Notes: generated by a model not told the origin, from the sequence alone. A stretch of DNA of 64,000 nt from Chryseobacterium balustinum (GCF_900168205.1 NZ_FUZE01000004.1:124001-188000), one strand, 5' to 3'. Shown: positions 17,507-26,559, numbered from the stretch's first letter. Program-made: numbers and translations.

Positions 17507-17875
17507 TTAGTCTTGTTTTTTAACTAATTTCAAAACAAAAACCACTTCTATCGTCAGGTAAATCCAATACAAAATAAAGTATGGGATAATATTTAGTTTA
17601 AATTCTTCCTGAAACACAGCAATATACCCCATCGCAAAGAATTTAAAAACCACAAACCCTAGAAAAATAAATCCTATGATATTCTTTTTTTCTAAAGCAA
17701 AAACAACAAACATCGTTAACAAACTAATTAGTGTAATAAAAAATATCAGGATGTGAATTTTATAATTGAGCACAATTACATTATTTTCTGCCAACTGCCA
17801 CTGCAAAACAAAAAGTAATGCAGACATTACCAAAAACAATCCTAATCCTTTTAAAACTACTAAAAAATTTTTCAT
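17507..17875 (-). CDS. Four-helix membrane protein upstream of atpB (AtpI-like position)
   Basis: This 122-residue protein has four predicted membrane helices and little else (roughly 5-27, 38-59, 67-89 and 95-117). It occupies the place where AtpI or related assembly factors sit in atp operons. It may correspond to the flavobacterial family DUF6168, which I name from memory. I start at the ATG at 17875; the longer frame uses an upstream TTG. A -7 word at 17882-17889 lies only 6 bp before this ATG. A role in c-ring assembly is inference from position only. Confidence 0.72.
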   Translation of the reverse strand: MKNFLVVLKGLGLFLVMSALLFVLQWQLAENNVIVLNYKIHILIFFITLISLLTMFVVFALEKKNIIGFIFLGFVVFKFFAMGYIAVFQEEFKLNIIPYFILYWIYLTIEVVFVLKLVKKQD

Positions 17876-17881
17876 TGGTTG

Positions 17882-17889
17882 CAAAACTA
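17882..17889 (-). promoter_or_regulatory. Candidate -7 element abutting the 4-TM gene start
   Basis: On the minus strand this is TAGTTTTG, 6 bp before the ATG at 17875. Because transcripts normally start about 5-7 bp after this word, the mRNA could be leaderless. The rest of the 405-bp gap 17876-18280 holds the ffh promoter and nothing else that I recognise. Confidence 0.4.
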
Positions 17890-18249
17890 CCAAAATTTAT
17901 GATACCTCCCAATCTAAATCTCCGGTGAAAAAATGACATTTACCCTATTTAAAAAATAAACTTCTATTAAACTACAAGTTCATTATTTTAATTGAGAATT
18001 TAGAACAAAAAATCAACTCATCTATTCTAAAATCTGTTTTTGCAATTAATGCACGAATATTTTTTTTATTTTCACATCATAACACTTTTGGATTCGTAGC
18101 TTATCAATCTTTAGAGGTTAGAAGCGAAATCTCAAAAAAATATCGTTTTATACTATTTTTTAGGTCACTAAAATCACCTATGCTACTTAAAAAAAAATTC
18201 AAATTCTTTTAAATATTAATCACACTGAGGTTTTTAGATATAAAATTGT

Positions 18250-18257
18250 TATTTTTG
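18250..18257 (+). promoter_or_regulatory. Candidate -7 element of ffh
   Basis: TATTTTTG matches TAnnTTTG 23 bp before the ffh ATG. I did not find a convincing -33 TTG at the right distance. Confidence 0.5.
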
Positions 18258-18280
18258 CAATCCATTAATATAGAAACAGT

Positions 18281-19642
18281 ATGTTTAATAGTTTACAGGA
18301 TAAATTAGACAAAGCCCTTCATAATATTTCCGGACGTGGAAAGATTACAGAAATCAACGTTGCGGAAACCGTAAAAGAAATTCGTAGAGCACTGGTAGAT
18401 GCCGATGTTAACTATAAAGTTGCTAAAGATCTTACTAAAAGAGTTCAGGATAAAGCTTTAGGTGAAAATGTTTTGACATCGCTTACTCCGGGACAGTTGA
18501 TGACGAAAATTGTTCACGACGAGTTGGTAGATTTAATGGGAGGTTCTCAGGAGGGTATTAACCTTTCAGGAAAGCCGTCTGTAATTCTTATTGCTGGTCT
18601 TCAGGGTTCTGGGAAAACTACTTTTTCTGGAAAACTTGCTAACTATTTAAAAACTAAAAGAACTAAAAAGCCGTTATTGGTTGCGTGTGACGTTTACCGT
18701 CCTGCTGCAGTTGATCAGTTGAAAGTTCTTGGCGGGCAGATAGGAGTTCCTGTTTACAGCGAAGAAGGTTCTGTAGATCCTGCAAGCATCGCTCAAAATG
18801 CTATTAATTTTGCTAAATCTAACGGGCATGATGTTGTCATCGTGGATACCGCGGGTCGTTTGGCGGTTGATGAACAGATGATGAACGAAATTAAAACGGT
18901 TCATTCTGTTATTAAACCTAATGAAACTTTATTCGTTGTAGACTCAATGACGGGTCAGGATGCTGTAAATACAGCAAAAGCCTTCAACGATACTTTAAAT
19001 TTTGATGGAGTTGTTTTAACGAAACTAGATGGTGATACTCGTGGTGGAGCCGCTCTTACCATTCGTTCTGTTGTTGAAAAGCCAATTAAATTTATCTCTA
19101 CAGGTGAGAAGATGGAAGCTTTAGATCTTTTCTACCCAGAAAGGATGGCAGACAGAATCTTAGGAATGGGAGATGTTGTTTCGTTAGTTGAAAGAGCTCA
19201 GGAACAGTTTGACGAAGAAGAAGCAAAAAAACTTCACAAAAAAATCGCTAAAAACGAATTTGGTTTTGATGATTTCCTAAAGCAAATCAATCAGATCAAA
19301 AAAATGGGTAATATGAAAGACTTGATGGGAATGATTCCAGGAGTTGGAAAAGCCATTAAAGACGTTGAAATCAGCGATGATGCATTTAAACATATCGAGG
19401 CGATTATTCATTCTATGACTCCGGACGAAAGAAGAAGACCTTCTATCATCAATACTCAGAGAAAAAACAGGATTGCTAAAGGTGCAGGAAGAAAAATTGA
19501 AGACGTAAACGCATTAATGAAACAGTTTGACCAAATGGGAAAAATGATGAAAATGATGCAAGGTCCTCAAGGAAAACAAATGATGCAGATGATGAGCAAA
19601 ATGCCAAATATGCCGGGAATGGGCGGAATGTTTGGAAAATAA
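18281..19642 (+). CDS. ffh: Signal recognition particle protein Ffh
   Basis: This 453-residue GTPase binds 4.5S RNA and hydrophobic signal sequences and delivers ribosomes to FtsY at the membrane. The N domain comes first, then the G domain with P-loop GLQGSGKTT at residues 106-114 and DTAGR, then the methionine-rich M domain that ends in a Met/Gly tail. Length is normal. It is monocistronic, with a divergent 4-TM gene upstream and its own terminator downstream. Confidence 0.98.
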   Translation: MFNSLQDKLDKALHNISGRGKITEINVAETVKEIRRALVDADVNYKVAKDLTKRVQDKALGENVLTSLTPGQLMTKIVHDELVDLMGGSQEGINLSGKPSVILIAGLQGSGKTTFSGKLANYLKTKRTKKPLLVACDVYRPAAVDQLKVLGGQIGVPVYSEEGSVDPASIAQNAINFAKSNGHDVVIVDTAGRLAVDEQMMNEIKTVHSVIKPNETLFVVDSMTGQDAVNTAKAFNDTLNFDGVVLTKLDGDTRGGAALTIRSVVEKPIKFISTGEKMEALDLFYPERMADRILGMGDVVSLVERAQEQFDEEEAKKLHKKIAKNEFGFDDFLKQINQIKKMGNMKDLMGMIPGVGKAIKDVEISDDAFKHIEAIIHSMTPDERRRPSIINTQRKNRIAKGAGRKIEDVNALMKQFDQMGKMMKMMQGPQGKQMMQMMSKMPNMPGMGGMFGK

Positions 19643-19689
19643 GATAGCTATTTGCTTTTAGCGATTGGCCAATCGCTTTAAAATATATA

Positions 19690-19720
19690 AACTCTCAGAA
19701 TTTTTTCTGGGAGTTTTTTT
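19690..19720 (+). terminator. Terminator of ffh
   Basis: AACTCTCAGAA pairs with TTCTGGGAGTT (one wobble) around TTTT and is followed by a T-run. Confidence 0.85.
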
Positions 19721-19738
19721 GTGCTTTTCATATAAAAA

Positions 19739-19766
19739 AATCCGACTCAAATTTTTGAATCGGATT
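19739..19766 (-). terminator. Terminator of the first beta-barrel gene
   Basis: AATCCGA/TCGGATT with an inner TCAA/TTGA stem, followed on the minus strand by T-rich sequence, 24 bp past the stop at 19791. It faces the ffh terminator. Confidence 0.8.
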
Positions 19767-19790
19767 ATATTAAATCAAAATAATCAATGA

Positions 19791-20426
19791 TTATTTATCA
19801 GATTTCTGAGGTTTAGATTTAATGAAATAAGAGAAACCTACGTTTACACCGAAAGTACTTACTTTTGTTTTAAGATCTATGCCTTCATACGATTCTTTGT
19901 TTGAAAACTGATCAAAACCTACTCCAAGATTAATACCTAAAGATTGAGTTGCCATATAAGTAACTCCACCTTTTACTTTCCATGCTAAACCATCAGTTGT
20001 TACTTCTTCAGATTCAGAAACTCCCATAAAATCTACAGAAGCTTTGTTTTTTACTGACGCATACCCTACTCCTGCACCCAAGAAAGGAACAAATTTAGAA
20101 TCGTTCGCAAAATAGTATGTTGCAGTAGGCATTACAGCAAAACTCGTTGTTGTAGTTTTTTCACCGTCGTATTTTGTAGTTGCCGTGGTAAAACCAAGAT
20201 CAATCCCTACAGCTAATTTATCGATAACGAAATAACCTACTGATGGCGTTACAGAAAATGTGCTTACTTTAGGTCCGTCTTCAGACTGTCCTTCAGCTTT
20301 GAATGTGGTATTCACATTATTAAAACCCATCCCGGTGTTTCCACTGATTACCCAGTCACCTTTAGACATTTGTGCGTTTGATAATCCGCAAAGTGCAATT
20401 GCACCAGCTAATAATAATTTTTTCAT
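19791..20426 (-). CDS. Outer membrane beta-barrel protein
   Basis: This 211-residue protein has a signal peptide (cleavage after GLSNA) and about eight amphipathic strands typical of small OmpA/OmpW-like barrels, with the segment GYFVIDKLAVGIDLGF shared in style with its neighbour at 20741-21397. It ends in a charged KSKPQKSDK tail rather than an aromatic residue, which is unusual for barrel assembly signals; the sequence FSYFIK just before probably acts as the last strand. The function is unknown. Confidence 0.85.
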   Translation of the reverse strand: MKKLLLAGAIALCGLSNAQMSKGDWVISGNTGMGFNNVNTTFKAEGQSEDGPKVSTFSVTPSVGYFVIDKLAVGIDLGFTTATTKYDGEKTTTTSFAVMPTATYYFANDSKFVPFLGAGVGYASVKNKASVDFMGVSESEEVTTDGLAWKVKGGVTYMATQSLGINLGVGFDQFSNKESYEGIDLKTKVSTFGVNVGFSYFIKSKPQKSDK

Positions 20427-20692
20427 AGTTTATTGATATTTGAATCGGCGAAAATACAAAAAAAGTTTTGAGAAAATCCAAGGGTTTTTACTATTTTTTT
20501 GTCAATAAAAATACTTTGTAAAAACATATTAATCCCCATCCCTACTGGGAGCACATTCACTTTGAAGTTATAAATATCTAATAAAAAACTAATGTCGTTT
20601 AACTTAAAAAAAATTCTAATTCTTCAAAAATGGTCTAAATTAAAATAAATTTAATTCCTGTTAATTTGAAATAATTTGTTTTAAAATATAAA

Positions 20693-20719
20693 AAAACCTG
20701 AGAAATAATCTCAGGTTTT
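20693..20719 (-). terminator. Terminator of the second beta-barrel gene
   Basis: AAAACCTGAGA and TCTCAGGTTTT form a perfect 11-bp stem, with T6 following on the minus strand. The rest of the 314-bp gap 20427-20740 is AT-rich and shows no gene and no clear promoter word. Confidence 0.88.
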
Positions 20720-20740
20720 ATATTAATTTATGTTTACTAA

Positions 20741-21397
20741 TTACTTAGCAAATACATATTTAACACCGATTGTAACTGAAGACAAGTTTAAACCGAAGTT
20801 ATAGTTGTTTGTAGCATCACCCTCTTTTGGTTTATAGTTGTTATAACCAAACTCACCGATTGTAGCTTCAATAGTCCAGTTTTTGTTTAAGAAATAATCT
20901 AAACCTGGTTTAACAGTTACACCAATAGAAGTGTATTTGGCTTCAGTAGAAGTAGTTGTAGTAGTTACAGTAGAACCCGTAGTAGTTACAATAGATCCTT
21001 CTGTTTCAGTTTTTCCAAACTGCATAGGTACCGCCAATTGACCGAAGAAATATAATTTTTCTCCTAAAGTCCAATATTTTCTTACGAACGGCTCAACAAC
21101 AAATGCTGGTTTTTTCACTTTATCAGTATCTACGATTGTAGCTGCGCCAAATGTGTTTGTATCGATATCAGTAGTTGTTTTAGTTTGGTAACCTACACCT
21201 ACCCCAACTGCTAAGTTTGGAGCAACGAAATATCCTACTGTAGGAAGTACGTTGAAGTTTTCTACTTTAGAGTTTCCGTTGTTAGATTCTTCTTGAGAAT
21301 AACCAACAGATCCAGATAAATATACAGTTCCTTTAGCAATCTGAGCGTTTGATAAACCGAAAAGTGCAACAGCACTTGCAATTAATAATTTTTTCAT
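20741..21397 (-). CDS. Outer membrane beta-barrel protein
   Basis: This 218-residue protein has a signal peptide (cleavage after GLSNA) and a beta-barrel pattern ending GVKYVFAK. It shares the motif GYFVAPNLAVGVGVGY with the preceding paralogue, so the two probably arose by tandem duplication. The long Thr/Ser-rich stretch near residues 135-155 is a likely extracellular loop. A -7 word lies at 21426-21433. The function is unknown. Confidence 0.86.
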   Translation of the reverse strand: MKKLLIASAVALFGLSNAQIAKGTVYLSGSVGYSQEESNNGNSKVENFNVLPTVGYFVAPNLAVGVGVGYQTKTTTDIDTNTFGAATIVDTDKVKKPAFVVEPFVRKYWTLGEKLYFFGQLAVPMQFGKTETEGSIVTTTGSTVTTTTTSTEAKYTSIGVTVKPGLDYFLNKNWTIEATIGEFGYNNYKPKEGDATNNYNFGLNLSSVTIGVKYVFAK

Positions 21398-21425
21398 TTT
21401 GAATAATTTTATACTTTCTTGACTG

Positions 21426-21433
21426 CAAATTTA
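21426..21433 (-). promoter_or_regulatory. Candidate -7 element of the second beta-barrel gene
   Basis: On the minus strand this is TAAATTTG, matching TAnnTTTG, 28 bp before the ATG at 21397. Confidence 0.5.
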
Positions 21434-21560
21434 TACTGACATCAGGAAATATTAAAATTTGTTAATGTGATTAATATCACGCATGAATATTAGGTTTTAT
21501 CAGGTAGAAATCACATCTAAGAGATAGAAATGTTTTTATTTTCAAAAATTAACATAAAAA

Positions 21561-21584
21561 AACTCTGATTTTTCAATCAGAGTT
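21561..21584 (-). terminator. Terminator of the third beta-barrel gene
   Basis: AACTCTGATT and AATCAGAGTT form a perfect 10-bp stem with loop TTTC and a T-run on the minus strand. Confidence 0.88.
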
Positions 21585-21604
21585 CAATATCATTGTTTAA
21601 GAAT

Positions 21605-22114
21605 TTATTTCAAAAAGAAATTTACACCCAAATTGATGGCACCAAAGTTTGAATCAATTCTTCTGTCTCTATCTCTGTCCCAATCACCTCTTTCGCTTCC
21701 AATATTTTGATATCCTAAATATATTTCTGCTTTAGGTAACTGAAAACCTACTTTAGGATATACATATAAACCACTATCAATACCATCTTTAGTAGAGATT
21801 GCACCTCCCAAATCAAGACCTACAAATAGAGGAAGACCATTAAATCTGTATTTTCCTGATGCAGCCAAAGGAATAAATCCGAAATCTTCCCAACGGTCTT
21901 TTCCGAAAAAATGAGAATATCCTGTAGTAACACCTACATCTAAACCTTTGGTAATATTCCACATATATGCAGCATCAACGCCTAATGTAACCGAAGCAAA
22001 ATCTGCCGCATCACCTACAGGTGCACCAACATGAGCTCCCAGTTTAAAACCCTCCTGAGCCTGTAAAGCCCCACCAAATAATGCAAATGCACCTAGTAAT
22101 AGTAATTTTTTCAT
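21605..22114 (-). CDS. Outer membrane beta-barrel protein
   Basis: This 169-residue protein has a signal peptide (cleavage near GGALQAQ) and about eight short strands ending in GAINLGVNFFLK, which is a good C-terminal barrel strand. A loop near residues 140-155 is dense in Asp and Arg (DWDRDRDRR), possibly a periplasmic turn or ion-binding loop. It differs from the two preceding barrels beyond the signal peptide. The function is unknown. Confidence 0.83.
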   Translation of the reverse strand: MKKLLLLGAFALFGGALQAQEGFKLGAHVGAPVGDAADFASVTLGVDAAYMWNITKGLDVGVTTGYSHFFGKDRWEDFGFIPLAASGKYRFNGLPLFVGLDLGGAISTKDGIDSGLYVYPKVGFQLPKAEIYLGYQNIGSERGDWDRDRDRRIDSNFGAINLGVNFFLK

Positions 22115-22190
22115 TTTAAAAATTTAAATGTTTATTAACTCAATGATCTTTTATAGCAAACACAGTGCCGTAGGATTTATTTAAATAAAA

Positions 22191-22218
22191 AAAGCAAGAC
22201 AAATAATTGCCTTGCTTT
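22191..22218 (-). terminator. Terminator of the PorT-like barrel gene
   Basis: AAAGCAAG pairs with CTTGCTTT, extended by CAA/TTG, with an A-run on the plus side that gives a T-run on the minus strand. Confidence 0.85.
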
Positions 22219-22240
22219 ATAATAATTTAAAAAGTTTTCT

Positions 22241-22918
22241 TTAGTTTCCTCCAAATTTGAAACCTATACCAATTTGGAAAAAGCTGTTTTTTAACGTTTC
22301 ATTTCCCTCTGGGTTTTTAATAAGATTTGATACACCTAGGTTATATCTTGCATCAAAAAACAACCCGTTTTCTAATGTATATTCAGCTCCAACAAAAGGC
22401 GCCAAGTTTAAGGTATTAACATCATTTTTCACATCTTCAGTTGTACTTGTTGATTCTGAAAATGATTCACCCAAGGCAGATCCAGATAATGTTGCACTAG
22501 CTTCAACTTTTGCTGAAGTAACAATACCTACATTAAGACCTAATCCAAAAGCTAAACTTTCAGTAGCATAATATTTAGCGCTTACAGGAATTTGTACTGT
22601 ACCAAATTTCCAATCTGATTTTTGAGTTCCTGTTACAGTTACTCCCATTTCAGTGTAAGATACTGATTCTTCTTGCTTACCTCCGATTGGTGAATATAAA
22701 ACTTCACCTTGTACAGCAAACTTATCATTGAATTTATATTCTACAAAACCTCCTACATAAAATGTTGATTTAGAATCAAATTTATAAGACTCTCCATCTC
22801 CTTCAGCCTTTAGCATTGACAATGAATACCCTGCCTTTGGACCAAATTTAAGTTCTTGAGCCTTCACTACTGAAGTTCCAATTAGAGCGACAGCCGCAAT
22901 AAGTAATAATTTTTTCAT
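22241..22918 (-). CDS. Porin family (PorT-like) outer membrane beta-barrel protein
   Basis: This 225-residue protein has a signal peptide (cleavage near VVKAQ) followed by FGPKAGYSLSML, YVGGFVEYKFNDKFAVQGEVLYSP-like strands and a C-terminal strand FFQIGIGFKFGGN. These are features of the outer-membrane beta-barrel (PorT-type) family abundant in Bacteroidota. The substrate or role is unknown. A -7 word lies at 22953-22960. Confidence 0.87.
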   Translation of the reverse strand: MKKLLLIAAVALIGTSVVKAQELKFGPKAGYSLSMLKAEGDGESYKFDSKSTFYVGGFVEYKFNDKFAVQGEVLYSPIGGKQEESVSYTEMGVTVTGTQKSDWKFGTVQIPVSAKYYATESLAFGLGLNVGIVTSAKVEASATLSGSALGESFSESTSTTEDVKNDVNTLNLAPFVGAEYTLENGLFFDARYNLGVSNLIKNPEGNETLKNSFFQIGIGFKFGGN

Positions 22919-22952
22919 AGTTTAAAGTTTTTTTTAACAAATTTTAAGATCC

Positions 22953-22960
22953 CAAATATA
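22953..22960 (-). promoter_or_regulatory. Candidate -7 element of the PorT-like barrel gene
   Basis: On the minus strand this is TATATTTG, 34 bp before the ATG at 22918. Confidence 0.5.
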
Positions 22961-23021
22961 TCACTTTTACTGGAATCGCAAAATATTTTTAAACATTTCT
23001 GAAAAAAAATAAAAAACTACG

Positions 23022-23978
23022 TTATTCCCTTGTTCTCTTATCTTCTTCGTTGTAAGCTAAGATGATTTTTTTCACTACAGGATGGCGCACTACATCTTCT
23101 TCCGTTAAATACACAAAACCAATTTCTTTCACATCCTTCAAAATTCTCATCGCTTCTTTTAAACCCGAATGTTGTCTTGGAGGTAAATCAATTTGTGTAG
23201 GATCTCCGGTGATAATAAATTTAGCATTCATCCCCATTCTCGTTAAAAACATTTTCATTTGGGCATGCGTTGTATTTTGAGCTTCATCCAAAATTACGAA
23301 AGCATCATCCAGAGTTCGACCTCTCATAAAGGCCAAAGGCGCCACTTCAATTACTTTTTTCTCCATAAACCCTTCCAGTTTTTCATGAGGAATCATATCA
23401 CGGAGTGCGTCATATAATGGCTGTAAGTAAGGATCCAGCTTTTCCTTCAAATCTCCGGGTAAGAAACCAAGACTTTCTCCGGCTTCTACCGCAGGTCTTG
23501 TTAAAACAATTCTTTTAACTTCTTTATCTCTTAAAGCTCTTACCGCCAAGGCAACACTAGTGTATGTTTTACCGGTTCCTGCAGGTCCGATTGCAAAAAT
23601 CATGTCTTTTTTATCAGTTTCTTTAACGAGTTTTTTAAGGTTGGTGGTTTTAGCCTTAATAACTTTGCCGTTAACCCCTTTTACAATAATATCCTGATCA
23701 AAAACAAGTTGCTTCTCATGCTCATCTTTTATATTGAGGATGTTTTCTACATCTTTCAGCCCTATAGCATTGTTTTTAGAAATAAAAGAGACAATATCGT
23801 CAAGCTTTTTCTTAAATATATCTAAAGCTTCCTTATTCCCTATCGCAAAGATAAAATGGTCTCTGCCGGTAATTTTGATGGTCGGAAAGCTTGATTTTAT
23901 TAAATTGAAATATTGGTTGTTAACTCCATAGAAGTTTTTTGAATCAATATCTTCTAAATCATACGTTAATTCAAACAT
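23022..23978 (-). CDS. PhoH family protein
   Basis: This 318-residue cytoplasmic ATPase carries a P-loop GPAGTGKT at residues 131-138 and a Walker B segment VILDEAQNTT (about 228-237). Relatives such as E. coli YbeZ are linked to RNA metabolism and ribosome maturation together with the YbeY endonuclease. The N-terminal 110 residues form the small KH-like domain usual for this branch. No ybeY is adjacent. It lies between a porin gene and the divergent SAM hydrolase gene and seems monocistronic. Confidence 0.93.
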   Translation of the reverse strand: MFELTYDLEDIDSKNFYGVNNQYFNLIKSSFPTIKITGRDHFIFAIGNKEALDIFKKKLDDIVSFISKNNAIGLKDVENILNIKDEHEKQLVFDQDIIVKGVNGKVIKAKTTNLKKLVKETDKKDMIFAIGPAGTGKTYTSVALAVRALRDKEVKRIVLTRPAVEAGESLGFLPGDLKEKLDPYLQPLYDALRDMIPHEKLEGFMEKKVIEVAPLAFMRGRTLDDAFVILDEAQNTTHAQMKMFLTRMGMNAKFIITGDPTQIDLPPRQHSGLKEAMRILKDVKEIGFVYLTEEDVVRHPVVKKIILAYNEEDKRTRE

Positions 23979-24076
23979 GCAAATATTTTTATATTAGAAT
24001 TTAAATTTAGAAGTTTTTTTTTAATTTTAAATTAAATTCTTATCCACAATAGCAGTTTCTTTCTTTTTATTTTAGA

Positions 24077-24084
24077 TAAATTTG
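24077..24084 (+). promoter_or_regulatory. Candidate -7 element of the SAM hydrolase gene
   Basis: TAAATTTG matches TAnnTTTG 20 bp before the ATG at 24105. Confidence 0.5.
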
Positions 24085-24104
24085 CAGTACTATCCCTTTT
24101 ATTC

Positions 24105-24932
24105 ATGTCAATTATTACCCTCACTTCAGATTTCGGACGTTTAGATTACAGAGTTTCAGCAATGAAAGGAAAAATCTTGTCTCTTAACCCCGAAGTAAAC
24201 AGCGTTGACATCACTCATGATATTCAGGCGTATAATTTGATTCAAGCGTCTTATATTGTAAGAAATGCCTACAAATATTTCCCAACCGGTACAATTCACA
24301 TTGTTTCTGTTGACAGTTTTTTTCATAAATCAAGAAAAAATATTTTATATAAAGCAGACGGACATTATTTTTTGGCCGCAGATAACGGGCTTTTAAGTCT
24401 CATTTTTTTTGATATTAAACCTGAAGCAGTTTATGAAATTACGCTCAACAATCGATTTGATGATGTTGTAAACTTTACTTCCACCGATGTTTTTGTTCCT
24501 GTTGCCGTACATTTAGCCAATGGCGGACTACCCGAAGTAATCGGTAGAAAAATAGAATCTACCAAACAGCTTTTGTTCCCGAAACCGGTTTATAATGAGT
24601 CTGAAAAAATGATTATTGGCGATGTAATGTACATTGACAATTTCGGAAATATAATCTCAAATATTAACAAAGATTTTTTTGAAACCTTAGCCAAAGGTTT
24701 TGAAAGTTTCACCATCAAATTCAGGAACTTAAGTCTTTCAAAAATATATTCAAGCCATACAGAATTGGTGGTAGACTGGGAAAGAGAAACCGAATATCAC
24801 GGGCAATCTGCAGCTATTTTTAACGACAGCGATCAACTTGAATTAACCATCTACAAAGGCAGCAAAAAAAATGGAGCAAAAACGCTTTTTGGACTCAATG
24901 TGGGAGAAAATATTTACATAGAATTTTTCTAA
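24105..24932 (+). CDS. SAM hydroxide adenosyltransferase (DUF62 / chlorinase-fluorinase superfamily)
   Basis: This 275-residue protein belongs to the family that hydrolyses S-adenosylmethionine to adenosine and methionine; halogenating members are the rare exceptions. The N-terminal motif TLTSDFGRLDYRVSAMKG (Asp for the ribose hydroxyls), the VDITHDI segment and AADNGLLS are visible, as is the C-terminal YIDNFGNIISNI. Nothing around it suggests organohalogen synthesis, so hydrolase is the better call. It is separate from the E2 gene downstream, which has its own promoter word. Confidence 0.88.
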   Translation: MSIITLTSDFGRLDYRVSAMKGKILSLNPEVNSVDITHDIQAYNLIQASYIVRNAYKYFPTGTIHIVSVDSFFHKSRKNILYKADGHYFLAADNGLLSLIFFDIKPEAVYEITLNNRFDDVVNFTSTDVFVPVAVHLANGGLPEVIGRKIESTKQLLFPKPVYNESEKMIIGDVMYIDNFGNIISNINKDFFETLAKGFESFTIKFRNLSLSKIYSSHTELVVDWERETEYHGQSAAIFNDSDQLELTIYKGSKKNGAKTLFGLNVGENIYIEFF

Positions 24933-24967
24933 AATTATCTATTTCATAAAAAAACCGATTTTTTTTA

Positions 24968-24975
24968 TATATTTG
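24968..24975 (+). promoter_or_regulatory. Candidate -7 element of the E2 gene
   Basis: TATATTTG matches TAnnTTTG 20 bp before the ATG at 24996. Confidence 0.5.
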
Positions 24976-24995
24976 TCAAAATCTAAAATTTAAAA

Positions 24996-26306
24996 ATGGC
25001 AGAATACAAATTATTGCTTCCTTCTATGGGTGAAGGCGTGATGGAAGCTACAGTTATCACTTGGTTATTCAATGAAGGCGACCAGGTAAAGGAAGATGAT
25101 TCGGTAGTGGAAATTGCAACAGATAAGGTAGATTCAGACGTTCCGACACCAGTTTCGGGGAAAATTGTAAAAATCCTTAAACAGAAAGACGAAGTTGCAA
25201 AAGTAGGTGAAGCCATCGCTATTTTAGAAATCGAAGGAGAAGGCGGAAACACAGCTTCTGAAGAAGTAAAAACTGAAACTTCAGCTCCTGATGCAGCAAC
25301 AATTCAAGCAATTGAAGAGCCTTTAAACGCAACGGCTACTTCTCACGTAGAATTTTCGGGAGATCTTTATTTGTCTCCTCTTGTAAAATCTATCGCACAA
25401 CAAGAAAACATTTCTGAATCTGAGCTACAAACCATCAAAGGAAGTGGTTTAGAAGGAAGAATTACCAAAGAAGATATTTTAGCACATGTTGCTAATAGAG
25501 GAAACCAGCCAGCTCCACAAGCTGCGGCAGTGCAGGCAGCTTCTACTCCAGCGGTAAAAGCTGTATCAACTCCGGCTGCTACCATCAGTACAGCTGCAGG
25601 TGACGAGATCATTCCTATGGACAGAATGAGAAAAATTATCGCTGAAAACATGGTGAAAGCAAAACATATTGCTCCACACGTTACTTCTTTCATCGAAACC
25701 GACGTAACCAACGTTGTAAAATGGAGAGCTAAAAACAAAGATATGTTCGAAAAACGTGAAGGTGAAAAATTAACTTTCATGCCTATTTTCGTAAAAGCGA
25801 TTGTAAAAGCGATTCAGGATTTCCCTATGATTAATGTTTCTATCAATGGTGATAACATCATTAAGAAGAAAAATATCAACATCGGTATGGCAACTGCTTT
25901 ACCAGACGGAAACCTTATTGTTCCTGTAATTAAAAATGCTGATCAGTTATCACTTTCAGGTTTAGCAAAAGCAATTAATGATTTAGCTTACAGAGCAAGA
26001 AACAAAAAATTAAGACCAGAAGATACTCAAGGTGCAACATATACCATTTCTAACGTAGGAAGCTTTGGAAACTTGATGGGAACTCCTATTATTCCTCAGC
26101 CTCAAGTTGCTATTATGGCAATCGGAGCTATCGTTAAAAAGCCTGCAGTTCTTGAAACTAAAGATGGTGATGTAATCGCAATCCGTCAGTTGATGTTCAT
26201 GTCTCACTCTTATGATCACAGAGTAGTAGACGGTTCTTTAGGTGGAATGATGCTAAAACATGTTCATGATTACCTTCAAAACTGGGATTTGAACACAGAA
26301 ATTTAA
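24996..26306 (+). CDS. 2-oxo acid dehydrogenase E2 (dihydrolipoamide acyltransferase)
   Basis: This 436-residue protein has an N-terminal lipoyl domain with the lipoylated lysine in EIATDKVDSDVP (Lys44), an Ala/Pro/Thr-rich linker, a peripheral-subunit-binding domain (about 127-165, LSPLVKSIAQQ onward) and a C-terminal catalytic acyltransferase domain with the active-site SHSYDHRVVDG. It is the core of a multienzyme complex. No E1 or E3 gene is nearby. I favour the branched-chain complex because the sucB product in this window is clearly the 2-oxoglutarate E2, but pyruvate cannot be excluded. Confidence 0.9.
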   Translation: MAEYKLLLPSMGEGVMEATVITWLFNEGDQVKEDDSVVEIATDKVDSDVPTPVSGKIVKILKQKDEVAKVGEAIAILEIEGEGGNTASEEVKTETSAPDAATIQAIEEPLNATATSHVEFSGDLYLSPLVKSIAQQENISESELQTIKGSGLEGRITKEDILAHVANRGNQPAPQAAAVQAASTPAVKAVSTPAATISTAAGDEIIPMDRMRKIIAENMVKAKHIAPHVTSFIETDVTNVVKWRAKNKDMFEKREGEKLTFMPIFVKAIVKAIQDFPMINVSINGDNIIKKKNINIGMATALPDGNLIVPVIKNADQLSLSGLAKAINDLAYRARNKKLRPEDTQGATYTISNVGSFGNLMGTPIIPQPQVAIMAIGAIVKKPAVLETKDGDVIAIRQLMFMSHSYDHRVVDGSLGGMMLKHVHDYLQNWDLNTEI

Positions 26307-26344
26307 CTGTAAATGATGAATGATAAGCTATGAATGATTAAAAC

Positions 26345-26373
26345 TGTCATGTTGAGCTTGTCGAAACATCTTT
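26345..26373. repeat. Short interspersed repeat (CATGTTGAGCTTGTCGAAACAT type)
   Basis: TGTCATGTTGAGCTTGTCGA followed by AACATCTT lies in the E2-ClC gap. I recognise this word as one that recurs in intergenic DNA of Chryseobacterium-like genomes; only one copy is in this window. ATGTT and AACAT at its ends make it a weak hairpin. Confidence 0.5.
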
Positions 26374-26380
26374 AAAATAT

Positions 26381-26410
26381 AAACCTTCGAATTTTTTCGG
26401 AGGTTTTTTT
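26381..26410 (+). terminator. Terminator of the E2 gene
   Basis: AAACCTTCGAA pairs with TTCGGAGGTTT (one wobble) and is followed by a T-run. Confidence 0.85.
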
Positions 26411-26551
26411 TGTGTCTTTTTATTAATTATTGTATCCTTTTTTTAAACTTTTAAATTAAATTCAGAAAGCTTTAAAAATCTACTTATTATGAATTTCAAA
26501 ATTTAGCAATCAGAATTAGGTTTAAAATTTTTATATCCGTAAAAATTAGTT

Positions 26552-26559
26552 TAGATTTG
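26552..26559 (+). promoter_or_regulatory. Candidate -7 element abutting the ClC gene start
   Basis: TAGATTTG matches TAnnTTTG with only 4 bp (AAAT) before the ATG at 26564, so a transcript from it would be leaderless or nearly so. Confidence 0.4.

Noticed and set aside
20520..20570. Small hairpin TCCCTACTGGGA in the gap between two barrel genes
   Set aside because: The stem is only about four base pairs, with no T-run and no conservation that I can see.
24105..24932. Fluorinase or chlorinase for natural-product halogenation
   Set aside because: The superfamily is mostly SAM hydrolases, and no halometabolite genes are near.
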